Shown here piece after piece: positions 27,668 to 36,272 of a stretch of DNA of 59,850 bases. Position numbers and translations under genes: made by a program. The stretch is from an uncultured Paraprevotella sp. (GTDB taxonomy: Bacteria; Bacteroidota; Bacteroidia; Bacteroidales; Bacteroidaceae): positions 1-59,850 of the forward strand of contig CALULQ010000023.1 in the NCBI GenBank assembly GCA_944321525.1, in the 5' to 3' direction. The notes under the pieces were generated by a model, which saw only the letters and a list, made by a program, of their open reading frames with translations, had not been told where the DNA came from and made no database searches. Position 1 is the first letter of the stretch. Each line of letters begins with the position of its first letter.

Positions 27668-29135
27668 ATCGGTTATTGTTTTTGCGGTTCCGGTTGAACG
27701 GTTTTCCATTTCGCTCATAGGGTTTCCGGTCGTAGTCGAACGGTCTTCCTTCGCGTCGCAGTCCCCGTTTCTCGAAGGAGCCTTTTCTGTCCCGGTCTTC
27801 CCAGTTTCTTCTTTCCGAGGGCCGTCCTCCTCGCGGTCGGCTGTCCCGGTTCTCAAACCGCTTGTTCCTGAACGAATAGTTGTCGTCTTCCTCGTCGATG
27901 GGGCGCTTGAATTCGCGGTGCATTTTGAAGCGGCGTTTTTCGGCCATTTGGCGCCGTTCCTCGTCGGTCTTGATTTCGTGACCTTCGGCCCGTGCTTCTT
28001 TGTACTTGCCGCTGAAGATCTGATATTTGCGGAACTCGCATTCCAACGAACCGTTGAAGAGCGGAATCTTGATGGACGGTTTCAGTCCTATCTGCTCGAA
28101 GCATTCTTCGCGGTAGCTCAGAATCCAGGCATCGTTGTCCAGGAACTGGTGTTTCAACCGTTCGCCTATGGTGCGGTAGAGTCCCAGCAGGTCGGGCGAG
28201 GAGATGCGTTCGCCGTAGGGCGGGTTGGTGATGATGATGCTCTTTTCAGCCGGTTGGGTAAACTGGTGGAAGTCCATTTGGGCCAGAGTGATGTCTTTGC
28301 TCAGTCCGGCGGCCTTCACGTTGCGCGTGGCGATGTCCACGGCGTTCCGGTTGATGTCGTAGCCATAGATCTTATGAGAGAAGTCGTGCTCCTGCGAGTC
28401 GTCGTTATAGATGCGGTCGAGCAGGTCCTTGTCGAAGTCCGACCATTTCTCGAAGGCATATTCCTTGCGGAAAACACCCGGTGCGATGCCGCGCGCGATG
28501 AGTGCCGCTTCGATGGGAATGGTGCCCGAGCCGCACATGGGGTCGATGAGGTCGCATTCCCCGTTCCATCCCGTCATGAGAATCATGGCGGCGGCCAGCA
28601 CTTCGTTCAGCGGGGCTTCCACCGACTCCTGCCGGTATCCGCGGCGGTGGAGTGACTCGCCCGAACTGTCGAGCGAGAGGGTGCAGTCGTTTTCTGCGAT
28701 GTGTATGTTGAGTTGAAGGTCGGGGTTGGTCACGCTGATGTTCGGTCGTGTCCCCGTGGTTTCGCGGAAGAAGTCCACGATGGCGTCCTTCACCTTGTAG
28801 GCCACGAACTTGCTGTGGCGGAATTCCTTGGAGAACACCACGGAATCCACGGCGAAGCTCGTGTCATTGGTCAGGTATTGGGTCCAGTCTATGGCTTTCA
28901 CGGCATTGTATACTTGGTCGGCGGAGTCCGCCTTGAAGTGTTTGATGGGTTTGAGAATCCTGATGGCAGTGCGCAGGGCGAAGTTGGCGCGGTACATCAT
29001 TTCCTTGTCGCCGGTGAATGACACCATCCTGTGCCCTATTTGGATGTTGTTTGCCCCCAAGGCGGTCAGCTCTTTGGCCAAGACGTTTTCCAGTCCTTGG
29101 AAGGTTTTGGCGATGAGTTCAAATTCGGTTTCCAT
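27651..29135 (-). CDS. THUMP-domain 23S rRNA (guanine-N2)-methyltransferase-like protein
   Basis: 494 aa. An N-terminal THUMP RNA-binding region (about 45-155) is followed by a RlmL-type Rossmann methylase (about 165-390) with MCGSGTIPIEA and the catalytic ITNPPYGER, which modifies exocyclic amino groups. The E. coli counterpart methylates G2445 of 23S rRNA. Unusually, residues after about 395 form a highly charged Arg/Asn/Asp-rich tail without predicted fold, probably an RNA-binding extension. Starts 42 bases after the serine acetyltransferase. Confidence 0.9.
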   Translation of the reverse strand: METEFELIAKTFQGLENVLAKELTALGANNIQIGHRMVSFTGDKEMMYRANFALRTAIRILKPIKHFKADSADQVYNAVKAIDWTQYLTNDTSFAVDSVVFSKEFRHSKFVAYKVKDAIVDFFRETTGTRPNISVTNPDLQLNIHIAENDCTLSLDSSGESLHRRGYRQESVEAPLNEVLAAAMILMTGWNGECDLIDPMCGSGTIPIEAALIARGIAPGVFRKEYAFEKWSDFDKDLLDRIYNDDSQEHDFSHKIYGYDINRNAVDIATRNVKAAGLSKDITLAQMDFHQFTQPAEKSIIITNPPYGERISSPDLLGLYRTIGERLKHQFLDNDAWILSYREECFEQIGLKPSIKIPLFNGSLECEFRKYQIFSGKYKEARAEGHEIKTDEERRQMAEKRRFKMHREFKRPIDEEDDNYSFRNKRFENRDSRPRGGRPSERRNWEDRDRKGSFEKRGLRREGRPFDYDRKPYERNGKPFNRNRKNNNRYDEED

Positions 29136-29177
29136 TGTGTTAGTCTGTTCGATGGATACTGGTTAGATATATTTGGT

Positions 29178-30077
29178 TCACTTATATTTTTTCTGCACGA
29201 GCCGTGCGCCGGCCGGAACGTCTTCCGTCACCCAGATGTTGCCGCCCACGGTTGCGCCTTCGCCCACGGTGATGCGCCCCAGGATGGTGGCGTTGGAGTA
29301 GACGATGACGTGGTCTTCCAGTATGGGGTGGCGGGGTATGCCCTTGATGGGATGCCCGTTCTCGTCAAGCGGGAAACTTTTGGCCCCGAGGGTCACGCCT
29401 TGGTAGAGCTTCACGTAGTTGCCGATGATGCAGGTGGCCCCGATGACCACGCCTGTGCCGTGGTCGATGGTGAAGTGGTGCCCGATGCGTGCGGCGGGGT
29501 GGATGTCGATGCCCGTCTCGGAGTGCGCCATTTCGGTGATGATGCGCGGGATGAGGGGCACGCCCAGCACGAGCAGTTCGTGGGCGATGCGGTAGTTGCT
29601 CAGCGCCTTGATGATGGGGTAGCAACTGATGATTTCGCCATACGATTCGGCCGCGGGGTCGCCGTTGTAGGCCGCTTCCACGTCGGTGGCCAGTATGCTC
29701 CGCAGGGCAGGCAGCCGTCCGATGAACTGTCCGGCCAGTTCGATGGCCTTGTCCCGGTTGGTTTCGCACTCCTTGCATCCGGCTTGTTTGGCTGCTTCGA
29801 AGCACAGGCCGGCCAGGATTTGCTCGGTCAGCAGGGCATAGAGGCGCTCTATGTTGACGCCGATGTGGTATGTGATAGTGTGGTGGTTTACGGTGGATTT
29901 CCCGTAGAAGCCTGGGAAAAGGATGGAGCGGCAAAGCTCTATGATTTCATGCAGGACTTTTCCCGAAGGGAGGGGGTCTCCGTCTTGATGCTCATGGAAT
30001 AAACCTTTCAGTGACGAATCGCTGGACAATTCCGTAACGGTTTGCGCCAAAAGGTGAGTGAAATTCAGCAGACTCAT
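29178..30077 (-). CDS. Serine O-acetyltransferase
   Basis: Makes O-acetylserine from serine and acetyl-CoA for cysteine synthesis. 299 aa: an N-terminal helical domain of about 165 residues and a C-terminal left-handed beta-helix of hexapeptide repeats (DIHPAARIGHHFTIDHGTG, then VVIGATCIIGNYVKLYQGV). The helical domain is longer than that of bacterial CysE and resembles the EpsC/plant-like long form common in Bacteroidetes. It has its own promoter and may lead the long unit down to the zinc transporter. Confidence 0.93.
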   Translation of the reverse strand: MSLLNFTHLLAQTVTELSSDSSLKGLFHEHQDGDPLPSGKVLHEIIELCRSILFPGFYGKSTVNHHTITYHIGVNIERLYALLTEQILAGLCFEAAKQAGCKECETNRDKAIELAGQFIGRLPALRSILATDVEAAYNGDPAAESYGEIISCYPIIKALSNYRIAHELLVLGVPLIPRIITEMAHSETGIDIHPAARIGHHFTIDHGTGVVIGATCIIGNYVKLYQGVTLGAKSFPLDENGHPIKGIPRHPILEDHVIVYSNATILGRITVGEGATVGGNIWVTEDVPAGARLVQKKYK

Positions 30078-30107
30078 TAATCTTTCAAAACATTAACATA
30101 TTTAATG

Positions 30108-30139
30108 CAAAGGTAAAAAAATCAGGCTTCTTTCCCAAA
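30108..30139 (-). promoter_or_regulatory. Promoter of serine acetyltransferase gene
   Basis: Minus strand: TTTG (30139-30136), a 20-base spacer, TACCTTTG (30115-30108). A textbook Bacteroidetes promoter. Its -33 element lies in the loop of the terminator hairpin at 30123-30149. Confidence 0.7.
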
Positions 30140-30149
30140 AAAAAGCCTG
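30123..30149. terminator. Bidirectional terminator overlapping a promoter
   Basis: CAGGCTT/AAGCCTG stem with an A-rich loop, T-run on the plus side and T-run on the minus side (30116-30122 read in reverse). It ends the U32 gene transcript and overlaps the next promoter on the same strand. Confidence 0.7.
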
Positions 30150-30196
30150 TTTTTTTGTCCGGTGGGGCCACTTTGGCTTTTCCCTGCCCGCTTTTG

Positions 30197-31444
30197 TCAG
30201 GCCGAGGGGCTCTTGACCAGCTTGTAGAGCTTGTCGTTGGGACGTATCTTTTCCGGCACTTTGAAGGAAACCCGCATGCCTTTGTCTACGGTCTGCACCG
30301 GTTGCAGGTCGTAGCGCACCTCGTCCAGCTCCATGAACAGGGCGCCCGTCGTGGGGCCGGTGATGAGCAGGCGGTCGCCCACGCTCATGTCCGACGCCTC
30401 GATTTGGAACTCGCCCACGCCGATTTTGGAGAAATACTTGATGGCTTTGCCCACGTAGACCTTTTTTTCGGTAGACGAGGAGCCATATTTCTTCGACCAT
30501 TCTCCCAAGCGCTGCCCCAGATAGTAGCCGTCCCAGAAGCCGCGGTTGAACACCCGCGCCAGCCGTTCGTCCCATTCGTCTTTCTTCTCCTCGGTGAGCG
30601 TGCCGTCCAGTGCGCTTTGGATGGCTTCTTCGTAGCACCGCACCACGGTGTAGACATATTCCGGTCCGCGTGCGCGGCCTTCAATCTTGAACACCCGCAC
30701 GCCGGCATCCATCATCCGGTCGATGAAGCGGATGGTTTTCAGGTCTTTGGGGCTCATGATGTACTGGTTGTCGATTTCCAGTTCCACGTCCGAGTCGCGG
30801 TCCTTCACCAGATAGGCGCGGCGGCAGATTTGCATGCATTCCCCCCGGTTGGCCGACCGCCCCGTGTTGTCGAGGCTCAGGTAGCATTTCCCGCTCACGG
30901 CCATGCAGAGCGCTCCGTGGCAGAACATCTCGATGCGTACCGCTTCGCCGCCGGGCCCGCAGATGTGCTGTTCCTCAATCTGGCGGTGTATGGCGGCCAC
31001 TTGTTCCAGGTTCAGTTCGCGGGCCAGCACCACCACGTCGGCAAACTGCGCGTAGAATTTCAGGGCTTCCACGTTGCTGATGTTCAGCTGGGTGGACAAG
31101 TGCACTTCCTGCCCTATCCGTCGGGCATAGGTCAGCACGGCCACGTCCGAGGCGATGACGGCCGAGATGCCGGCCGCCTTTGCGGCGTCGATGATGGTGC
31201 GCATCAGTTCCAAGTCGCCGTCGTAGATGATGGTGTTCACCGTCAGGTAGCTTTTCACGCCTTGTGCGGTGCATGTCTGTGCTATTTCCTTCAGGTCGTC
31301 GAGGGTGAACGTGCTGGCCGAATGCGCCCGCATGTTCAGGTTCTCGATGCCGAAGTAGATGGAGTCGGCTCCGGCCTTGAGGGCGGCGGCCAGTGATTCG
31401 CGCGAGCCCACGGGAGCCATGATTTCAAAGTCTTTTCTCGTCAT
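30197..31444 (-). CDS. U32 family protein, probable tRNA 5-hydroxyuridine synthase (TrhP-like)
   Basis: 414 aa. N-terminal MAPVGSRESLAAALKAGADSIYFG and the cysteine set around CHGALCMAVSGKC and GECMQICRR match the U32 family, whose YegQ/TrhP members use an iron-sulfur cluster to hydroxylate U34 of tRNA with prephenate. It was formerly annotated as a collagenase-like peptidase. The start at 31444 lies 18 bases after the -7 box inside the 88-bp repeat; longer upstream starts only translate the repeat. Confidence 0.88.
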   Translation of the reverse strand: MTRKDFEIMAPVGSRESLAAALKAGADSIYFGIENLNMRAHSASTFTLDDLKEIAQTCTAQGVKSYLTVNTIIYDGDLELMRTIIDAAKAAGISAVIASDVAVLTYARRIGQEVHLSTQLNISNVEALKFYAQFADVVVLARELNLEQVAAIHRQIEEQHICGPGGEAVRIEMFCHGALCMAVSGKCYLSLDNTGRSANRGECMQICRRAYLVKDRDSDVELEIDNQYIMSPKDLKTIRFIDRMMDAGVRVFKIEGRARGPEYVYTVVRCYEEAIQSALDGTLTEEKKDEWDERLARVFNRGFWDGYYLGQRLGEWSKKYGSSSTEKKVYVGKAIKYFSKIGVGEFQIEASDMSVGDRLLITGPTTGALFMELDEVRYDLQPVQTVDKGMRVSFKVPEKIRPNDKLYKLVKSPSA

Positions 31445-31461
31445 GCTGTGGATTTTGTGTG

Positions 31462-31624
31462 CAAAGATAGTGCAAGCCGAGAGGAATGCAAAATAAAAGC
31501 CGCCAAAGCGCGCTTTTATTTTCATGTCCGAGGCGCCGTCTGTCTTATCCAAAGATAGTGCAAGCCGAGAGGAATGCAAAATAAAAGCCGCCAAAGCGTG
31601 CTTTTATTTTCATGCCCGAGGCGC
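31462..31624 (-). repeat. 88-bp terminator/promoter repeat array (1 full + 1 partial unit)
   Basis: A unit starting at 31463 recurs at 31551 (period 88 bp), the second copy ending near 31624. Each carries arms AAAATAAAAGC/GCTTTTATTTT (hairpin) and, on the minus strand, TTTG-19 bases-TATCTTTG. The promoter at 31469-31462 points into the U32 gene. The same unit occurs three times in opposite orientation at 36.27-36.54 kb. Confidence 0.95.
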
Positions 31625-31753
31625 TTCGTTTCGGCAGATTTGGAGTTCGCCGGAGTTAAGTGTAAGGAATTATAATCCGCTTGAATGTTCCGCTTTGTGT
31701 GCCGCGCCTTGTCTCATCTGTCGGCTAATAAAAATAGGAACAAGCCTTTTCAT

Positions 31754-31802
31754 CGGATTGAAAATCCTCATATTCAGCACCCTCGGATTGCAAATCCGAG
31801 GG
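31754..31802 (+). repeat. Stem-loop repeat of the CGGATT type (copy 1)
   Basis: Contains CGGATTGAAAATCCTC, then CATATTCAG, then a perfect 10-bp hairpin CCCTCGGATT/AATCCGAGGG (31780-31802). A related copy lies at 34670-34739. The stretch from 31625 to 31833 holds nothing else recognisable. Confidence 0.65.
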
Positions 31803-31833
31803 AACGGGGACGAGAACGGAAGGGACTGGGCTT

Positions 31834-32595
31834 TCAGATTTGTTGGTGCAGCAAGGCGAGCTGGCAGAAGCTGGTGAAGTTGTCCACTCCGCTTTTGTTG
31901 AGGAGGGCTTTCCGGATTTTCTTGACGGCATAAGTCGTCCTGCTGATTTCGCGGGCGGTGTCTCCTATGTTCATGCCCTTCAGGTGGCAAAGGATGACCT
32001 GCATTTCTGTGGGACTGATGTGGAAGGGGGCGAAGTCCGACCATGCCTTCTCCTTAAAGGAATAATATTGGGAAGTGGCGGGATGTCTGGAGTTCCGGAG
32101 GAACACCCGTCCGGGGGCGGGGTGGGATGCCGGCGTAATGGAGCACAAGGCCAGCCATAGTTTGCCGTTATGGAGCTTCAGCGGAGTGAACTGGTGGCAG
32201 GCCAATACCGTCAAGCCTTTCAGTCGCATTTTGAAGTTGTAGTAGAATGATATGTCCATCTTTTCCTCCCCGTTCATTCCGGCGAAGCTTCTGAATCCCG
32301 CATGGATGATTTCCGACAGCATGCCGAGTTCCTCCTGTGGGACACACCGCGCATAGAAATCAAACCCCATCTCCTTTATTTCTTCCGGGGCATATTCCCA
32401 AGGGTAAAGCTTGTGCCCGAAGACGTGGAGGAAATTCAGCCGATGGAAGTCGATGATATAGAAAAACCGATGCGTGATGTGGTTGCAGGCTGCGATGGCC
32501 TCCACCGCGTCCTTCATGTCGGCGTATGCCCTGTCGTCTATGTCGTCGCTCAGCCGGAATTTCTGTAAAAGGGTCTTGATGGAAAGGTTGCTCAT
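31834..32595 (-). CDS. LuxR-type transcriptional regulator
   Basis: 253 aa. The C-terminal 65 residues have a LuxR-like helix-turn-helix (ISPTEMQVILCHLKGMN, then IGDTAREISRTTYAVKKIRK), and the N-terminal part looks like a PAS-like sensor domain. No receiver domain or membrane segment is seen. A -7 box, TAACTTTG, lies at 32639-32632. It is downstream of, but separated from, the ATPase-PIN pair and might regulate it (inference). The ligand and target are unknown. Confidence 0.75.
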   Translation of the reverse strand: MSNLSIKTLLQKFRLSDDIDDRAYADMKDAVEAIAACNHITHRFFYIIDFHRLNFLHVFGHKLYPWEYAPEEIKEMGFDFYARCVPQEELGMLSEIIHAGFRSFAGMNGEEKMDISFYYNFKMRLKGLTVLACHQFTPLKLHNGKLWLALCSITPASHPAPGRVFLRNSRHPATSQYYSFKEKAWSDFAPFHISPTEMQVILCHLKGMNIGDTAREISRTTYAVKKIRKALLNKSGVDNFTSFCQLALLHQQI

Positions 32596-32735
32596 GGTAT
32601 CTTGAAATAAAGGTTGGTCGTTGTTCTGTCACAAAGTTATGTTTTTCTGCTGTGTTTGCAAAGCCGGAGAGGAGTTTTTTCCGTTGTTCAGCGATGGAAT
32701 GCGCGGGCTGTGGCGGGGGATGGTCTCCGTTTCTC

Positions 32736-33248
32736 TTACTGCCGTCTTCTGGGTATCCGGATGGCGGCTTTTGCTACCGGCTGATAGGCTTTCAGGCCTT
32801 GGTCTCCTGTCAGAATCTCCACCTCGAAGCCCATTTCGACATAATAGTTCGCTACATCCACAATGGAAGCGTCGCCCAAGGACTGGCCGCTGGCTGCCGT
32901 CTCTCTCCAGCGGGCGGCCAACGAACTCAACCCCTTGCTGTTCCATAAATCTTTCTGTTCCGTGAAGGCCGCCCAAGGCGAGGTGGCGTTCGTCGCGTCA
33001 ATAATCATGTTTGCCAGTTTGTCGGCCATGGTGAAGCGGTTGCCGTTTGCGTGGGCTATGTGGTTTCCTGTTTCAATGATTGTTGCCACGGGAAGGATGA
33101 AGGTCGTGCCTTGTTCCAGTTCTTCGGCTATTTTCCGGCAAACCCGCTCGTATGTCCAGCGGTCGTTGTCCGGGCCGCAGGCTTCCATGCCTGCCACCTG
33201 CAGCCAGACACAGAGGATGCTGGTGTCTATGATCAGCACTTTTCTCAT
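32736..33248 (-). CDS. PIN-like nuclease paired with AAA ATPase
   Basis: 170 aa. The pattern of acidic residues fits a PIN ribonuclease site: Asp8 (LIIDTSIL), Glu59 (ATIIETGN), Asp126 (SLGDASIVD) and Asp149 (LTGDQGL). PIN proteins cut RNA, often as toxins. The ATG overlaps the ATPase stop by four bases (ATGA), so the two are made together. No small VapB-like antitoxin is next to it, which argues against a plain VapBC toxin. Candidate effector of a two-gene defence module. Confidence 0.72.
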   Translation of the reverse strand: MRKVLIIDTSILCVWLQVAGMEACGPDNDRWTYERVCRKIAEELEQGTTFILPVATIIETGNHIAHANGNRFTMADKLANMIIDATNATSPWAAFTEQKDLWNSKGLSSLAARWRETAASGQSLGDASIVDVANYYVEMGFEVEILTGDQGLKAYQPVAKAAIRIPRRRQ

Positions 33249-34438
33249 AACGCATCCTCCGTCATCATGTCGCCCACCGAGCCGCTGGCCATCAGTTTGG
33301 CAAGATTCTTTTTGTCTTCCAGCAGGTTGACGATGCTACACCCGGTTTCGTCCGACCGGGTCACATAGCTGATAAAGGGAATCATTTCGTTTCCCAAGGC
33401 GTCGATGAGCACCGGGTTGTGGGTCGTGCAGATGATGTCTGTCTGCGCTTTCTCGCCCAAGGTCTTCAGCACGTTCACCAATTCCTCAGCACGGGAGGGG
33501 TGAAGCCCGTTGTCCACCTCTTCGATGACGAGCAGGCTTCCGGCTTTTCCGGTCAGCAGTGCGACGACGATTGCGATGAAGCGCAGCGTCCCGTCGGACA
33601 TGCTGCGCGCGTCAATCTCTATTTTCTCTCCGTTCATCCACTCTTCCTCGCAATAGAGCATGGCATCGCTTTCAAACCGTCCCACTTTTTCTGCCCAGAT
33701 GCGTTTGATGTCTTTCTCCGGAAGTCGGCAGACGTACTTTGTCAGTTCCCGTTCCACCCGTTCCTGTTCTTCCGGAGGCATGCCCGCCAGCAGTCCGGCG
33801 ATGTTGCCTGCGTCGGGATTCAGCCGCTCGGATAAAGGCGAATAGTCGCGCATGTGGTTGGGAATCGGGTTTAATATGAAGATACTTTTCAGCCCATTTT
33901 GCACCAGCGAGGCGGCCTCTTTCACTTTTTTGACCGTCACCAGGTTTTCCATCTGGTATAACACGGTGGTTTGTCTGCTCAGGTCCAATCGCTTTCCCTT
34001 TCCGGGGCTTTCTTGATAGAAGCGGGTGGGGATGCTGGGGGAAGCAGCGTTTTTGTTGGCCGCGTCGGTTGTGAACAGTATCCGGCTTCTATTGTTCTTG
34101 GATGAGACCTGTTCCAGTCTTTCGAAAGATATTTGCAGAGAGTTGTCGTCCTTGCGGCATGATAAGGAGTAAATCAGGTCATCCCCATTGTCGTCCACTA
34201 CCACGGATAAGGTGAATTCGTCGGCACCCCTGCGAATCAGCCAGTCCGTCCCGCCGCGTGTATGCCTGCCTATTTCGTTGACCGGAATGCCCTTGGCGCT
34301 GTTGCACAAGAACGACAGCGCGTCCAATATGTTGGATTTGCCGCTGGCGTTGGTGCCGATGATGAAAGTCAGCGGGTCTATGTATAGCCTTGATTCCTCA
34401 AAGCTTTTCCAATTCTTCAATCTGATTTCCTTTATCAT
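33245..34438 (-). CDS. AAA family ATPase (RecF/OLD-like, SMC-type head)
   Basis: 397 aa from the ATG at 34438, which starts the typical MIKEIRLKNWKSFEE. Walker A is GTNASGKSN (about 28-36), the ABC-like signature SDGTLRFIA, Walker B LLVIEEVDNGLHP with catalytic Glu, and a TTHNPVLID switch near the C-terminus. There is no TOPRIM domain as in OLD/Gabija. Such ATPases pair with toxic nucleases in several phage-defence systems (Septu, PARIS). The start lies behind a -7 box (TATTTTTG) at 34503-34496. Confidence 0.85.
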   Translation of the reverse strand: MIKEIRLKNWKSFEESRLYIDPLTFIIGTNASGKSNILDALSFLCNSAKGIPVNEIGRHTRGGTDWLIRRGADEFTLSVVVDDNGDDLIYSLSCRKDDNSLQISFERLEQVSSKNNRSRILFTTDAANKNAASPSIPTRFYQESPGKGKRLDLSRQTTVLYQMENLVTVKKVKEAASLVQNGLKSIFILNPIPNHMRDYSPLSERLNPDAGNIAGLLAGMPPEEQERVERELTKYVCRLPEKDIKRIWAEKVGRFESDAMLYCEEEWMNGEKIEIDARSMSDGTLRFIAIVVALLTGKAGSLLVIEEVDNGLHPSRAEELVNVLKTLGEKAQTDIICTTHNPVLIDALGNEMIPFISYVTRSDETGCSIVNLLEDKKNLAKLMASGSVGDMMTEDAL

Positions 34439-34754
34439 ACAGGTTGCTTTTGGCTCCTTGAATCGACGGTTGCCGCCGCAGGAACGGATTTTCTGCAAAA
34501 ATAGCAAATATTGCCGATAATTCCCTTGTAATGGGACAGATTTATGCCTTAACTTAACTTCCGTTCCGGCGGTTCTGTGGCACGCCGAGGGTAAATATGA
34601 GGGCTTGTGCTTCGATTAAGCGTATCCTTCCGCGAGCCGTACCGGGCAGGATTTTATGAGTGTAAGTTTTTTCGGGATTGAAATTCCTCATATTCAGTTT
34701 CCCCGGATTCCCCCGGGGAAACTGAATATGATAGGAATTAACCGTTTCATGAGT
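34439..34754. other. Intergenic region with promoter and large stem-loop
   Basis: No gene is seen in these 316 bases. It holds the ATPase -7 box (34496-34503) and, at 34682-34739, a long hairpin whose inner arms include CATATTCAGTTTCCCCGG and its complement. The hairpin shares the GGATTGAAA-TCCTCATATTCAG and CGGATT motifs with the repeat at 31754-31802, so it is probably copy 2 of that repeat, and it may also end the leucine-rich-repeat gene. Confidence 0.6.
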
Positions 34755-35894
34755 TTAAGGCTTTAATTTGATGGTTTCATGGGTTCCGTTCGTGTAGCAT
34801 ACACGAATTATCGCATAAGGACGCGGCAGGCCTTCCTTTGCGAGGGTGAGTTCCGTTTTTTGGATGGATCGATTGGACAATGTACGTCCTTGCGCATCAT
34901 ATATGCTTATGCTTTTGGTCTCTAAGGGGAATTTCAGGATATAATATTCCGGGGAATCCGTGACCAATGTTTTCTGGCTGCTTTTGGTAGATGCGATGCC
35001 GTCTGCCAGATATTCGAGCCCGCTAATCTCTTGGAACAAATTCCAGCCCCGGGCTTCTTTGTATTTCCCGATGCTTTCAATCGGTACATACAGATTGGAA
35101 AAAGAGCCCAAGAATTCCCCTTTGCCGATTTCTCCAAAGGCCGGCGGTTCTTTGGCTTCGCATATCACGCTTCCTCGGTTGTAACCTCCTCCGGGCGAAT
35201 AGTCCCGTTTCGTGGAGAATCCAGTCGCTATTATTGGGATTATGTCCGAAAAGGCATAGTCTCCAATGGAGTCCAGGCTTTCCGGCAGGACCAAGTTGTA
35301 GGGCAATGGAAAACCATCTCCCCGAAGGGCTGCGCCATGGATAATCTTTGTGCCGTCTTGTATATGCAGGTTCTCACTGTCCGTATAGTAATAATTGATG
35401 TTATAGAGAATCTCTCCATCCTTGGAATACACCGAAGAGCAGGCATCGCTTTCTATGTTTATTAGTTCCGGATTGTTCTTTCCTGCAAAGAAGTAGGGCT
35501 TTACGTCACCTTTGTATACGCCACGGAACGGGAACTTCCCGGTTACTTCACATTCTCCGGAAAACGAATAGTCTCCAATGTATTCAATATTTTTGGGAAG
35601 CCTTAGGTAGAGTTCCATTCCGTCCAAAGCTCCGGCCGGGATGGTGTCAATGTATGCGTCCTGCAGGTCCAGTGTGTCGAGCTTTTCCAACGTGCCCCCC
35701 CGCAGGAAATCATAATCTGCTTGTTCCAATGTTCCCGTGATGGTGAGCCGGGAAACGCCTTTTTGCTGTTCTTCCGTCAGCAAGTCCGCCAAGCGGTTTT
35801 CGCCCACATGCACTGTCACGTGGGAATTTACGCCTTCGGCCTGTGCCCAGCTGAGGCACGGGATAAGGCAAAGCAAGTAGAATAATTTCCTCAT
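34755..35894 (-). CDS. Secreted leucine-rich-repeat (BspA-like) protein
   Basis: 379 aa with signal peptide (MRKLFYLLCLIPCLSWAQ). Residues about 55-250 contain irregular LRR_5-type repeats (LDTLDLQDAYIDTIPAGAL, LPKNIEYIGDYSFSG, LPESLDSIGDYAFSD), as in BspA-like surface proteins. The last 90 residues (YILKFPLETKSISIYDAQGR) resemble the C-terminal sorting-type beta domain of secreted Bacteroidetes proteins. Coding is AT-richer than in the flanking housekeeping genes. Its target is unknown. Confidence 0.82.
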   Translation of the reverse strand: MRKLFYLLCLIPCLSWAQAEGVNSHVTVHVGENRLADLLTEEQQKGVSRLTITGTLEQADYDFLRGGTLEKLDTLDLQDAYIDTIPAGALDGMELYLRLPKNIEYIGDYSFSGECEVTGKFPFRGVYKGDVKPYFFAGKNNPELINIESDACSSVYSKDGEILYNINYYYTDSENLHIQDGTKIIHGAALRGDGFPLPYNLVLPESLDSIGDYAFSDIIPIIATGFSTKRDYSPGGGYNRGSVICEAKEPPAFGEIGKGEFLGSFSNLYVPIESIGKYKEARGWNLFQEISGLEYLADGIASTKSSQKTLVTDSPEYYILKFPLETKSISIYDAQGRTLSNRSIQKTELTLAKEGLPRPYAIIRVCYTNGTHETIKLKP

Positions 35895-36058
35895 GGTAAC
35901 CTCCTTTTTTATAGACTATTGATAGATGCTGTTGGACAAAAATATTCTTTTTTTGTTTGGGGCGTACGGATTCGGGAGAAAAAGTGGGGTTGCCGGAGGC
36001 ATTATTATTCCAAAGTATAATGTTTCCGGGGCAAAAAGGAGGGCAAGGCGGGAGGATG

Positions 36059-36157
36059 CCTTGCGGGATTCCGTAGCGTACTCTGCGGAGAGTACTCGAG
36101 TACTTGCCGCAAAGTACGCTGGCGCATTCCGCAGGGCGCGGCGCGGCGTCGGGCAAG
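36059..36157 (-). repeat. Palindromic element, copy C (99-bp form)
   Basis: In minus orientation: CTTGCCCG (36157-36150), 31 bases, CGTACTTTGCGG, centre AGTACTCGAGTACT (36091-36104), then CCGCAAGG ending at 36059. Lies upstream of the leucine-rich-repeat gene and beside the 88-bp array. Confidence 0.88.
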
Positions 36158-36272
36158 AGCGGGCGTTTTCCTGCGCCCTCCGCCACGGTGGCAACACCGG
36201 ACGCATGGAGGAAGATGACCGACGGATGGCTGCAAATTTGTGAAAAAACAGTGCCGGTCGGAAGGAATGCAC

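Noticed and set aside
31444..31594. N-terminal extension of the U32 gene, and the matching extension of the dihydrouridine synthase gene at 36412-36549
   Set aside because: Both only translate the 88-bp repeat and place the promoter inside the coding sequence.
32736..33248. PIN protein as an ordinary VapC toxin
   Set aside because: No VapB-like antitoxin precedes it; the overlapping partner is a 397-aa ATPase.
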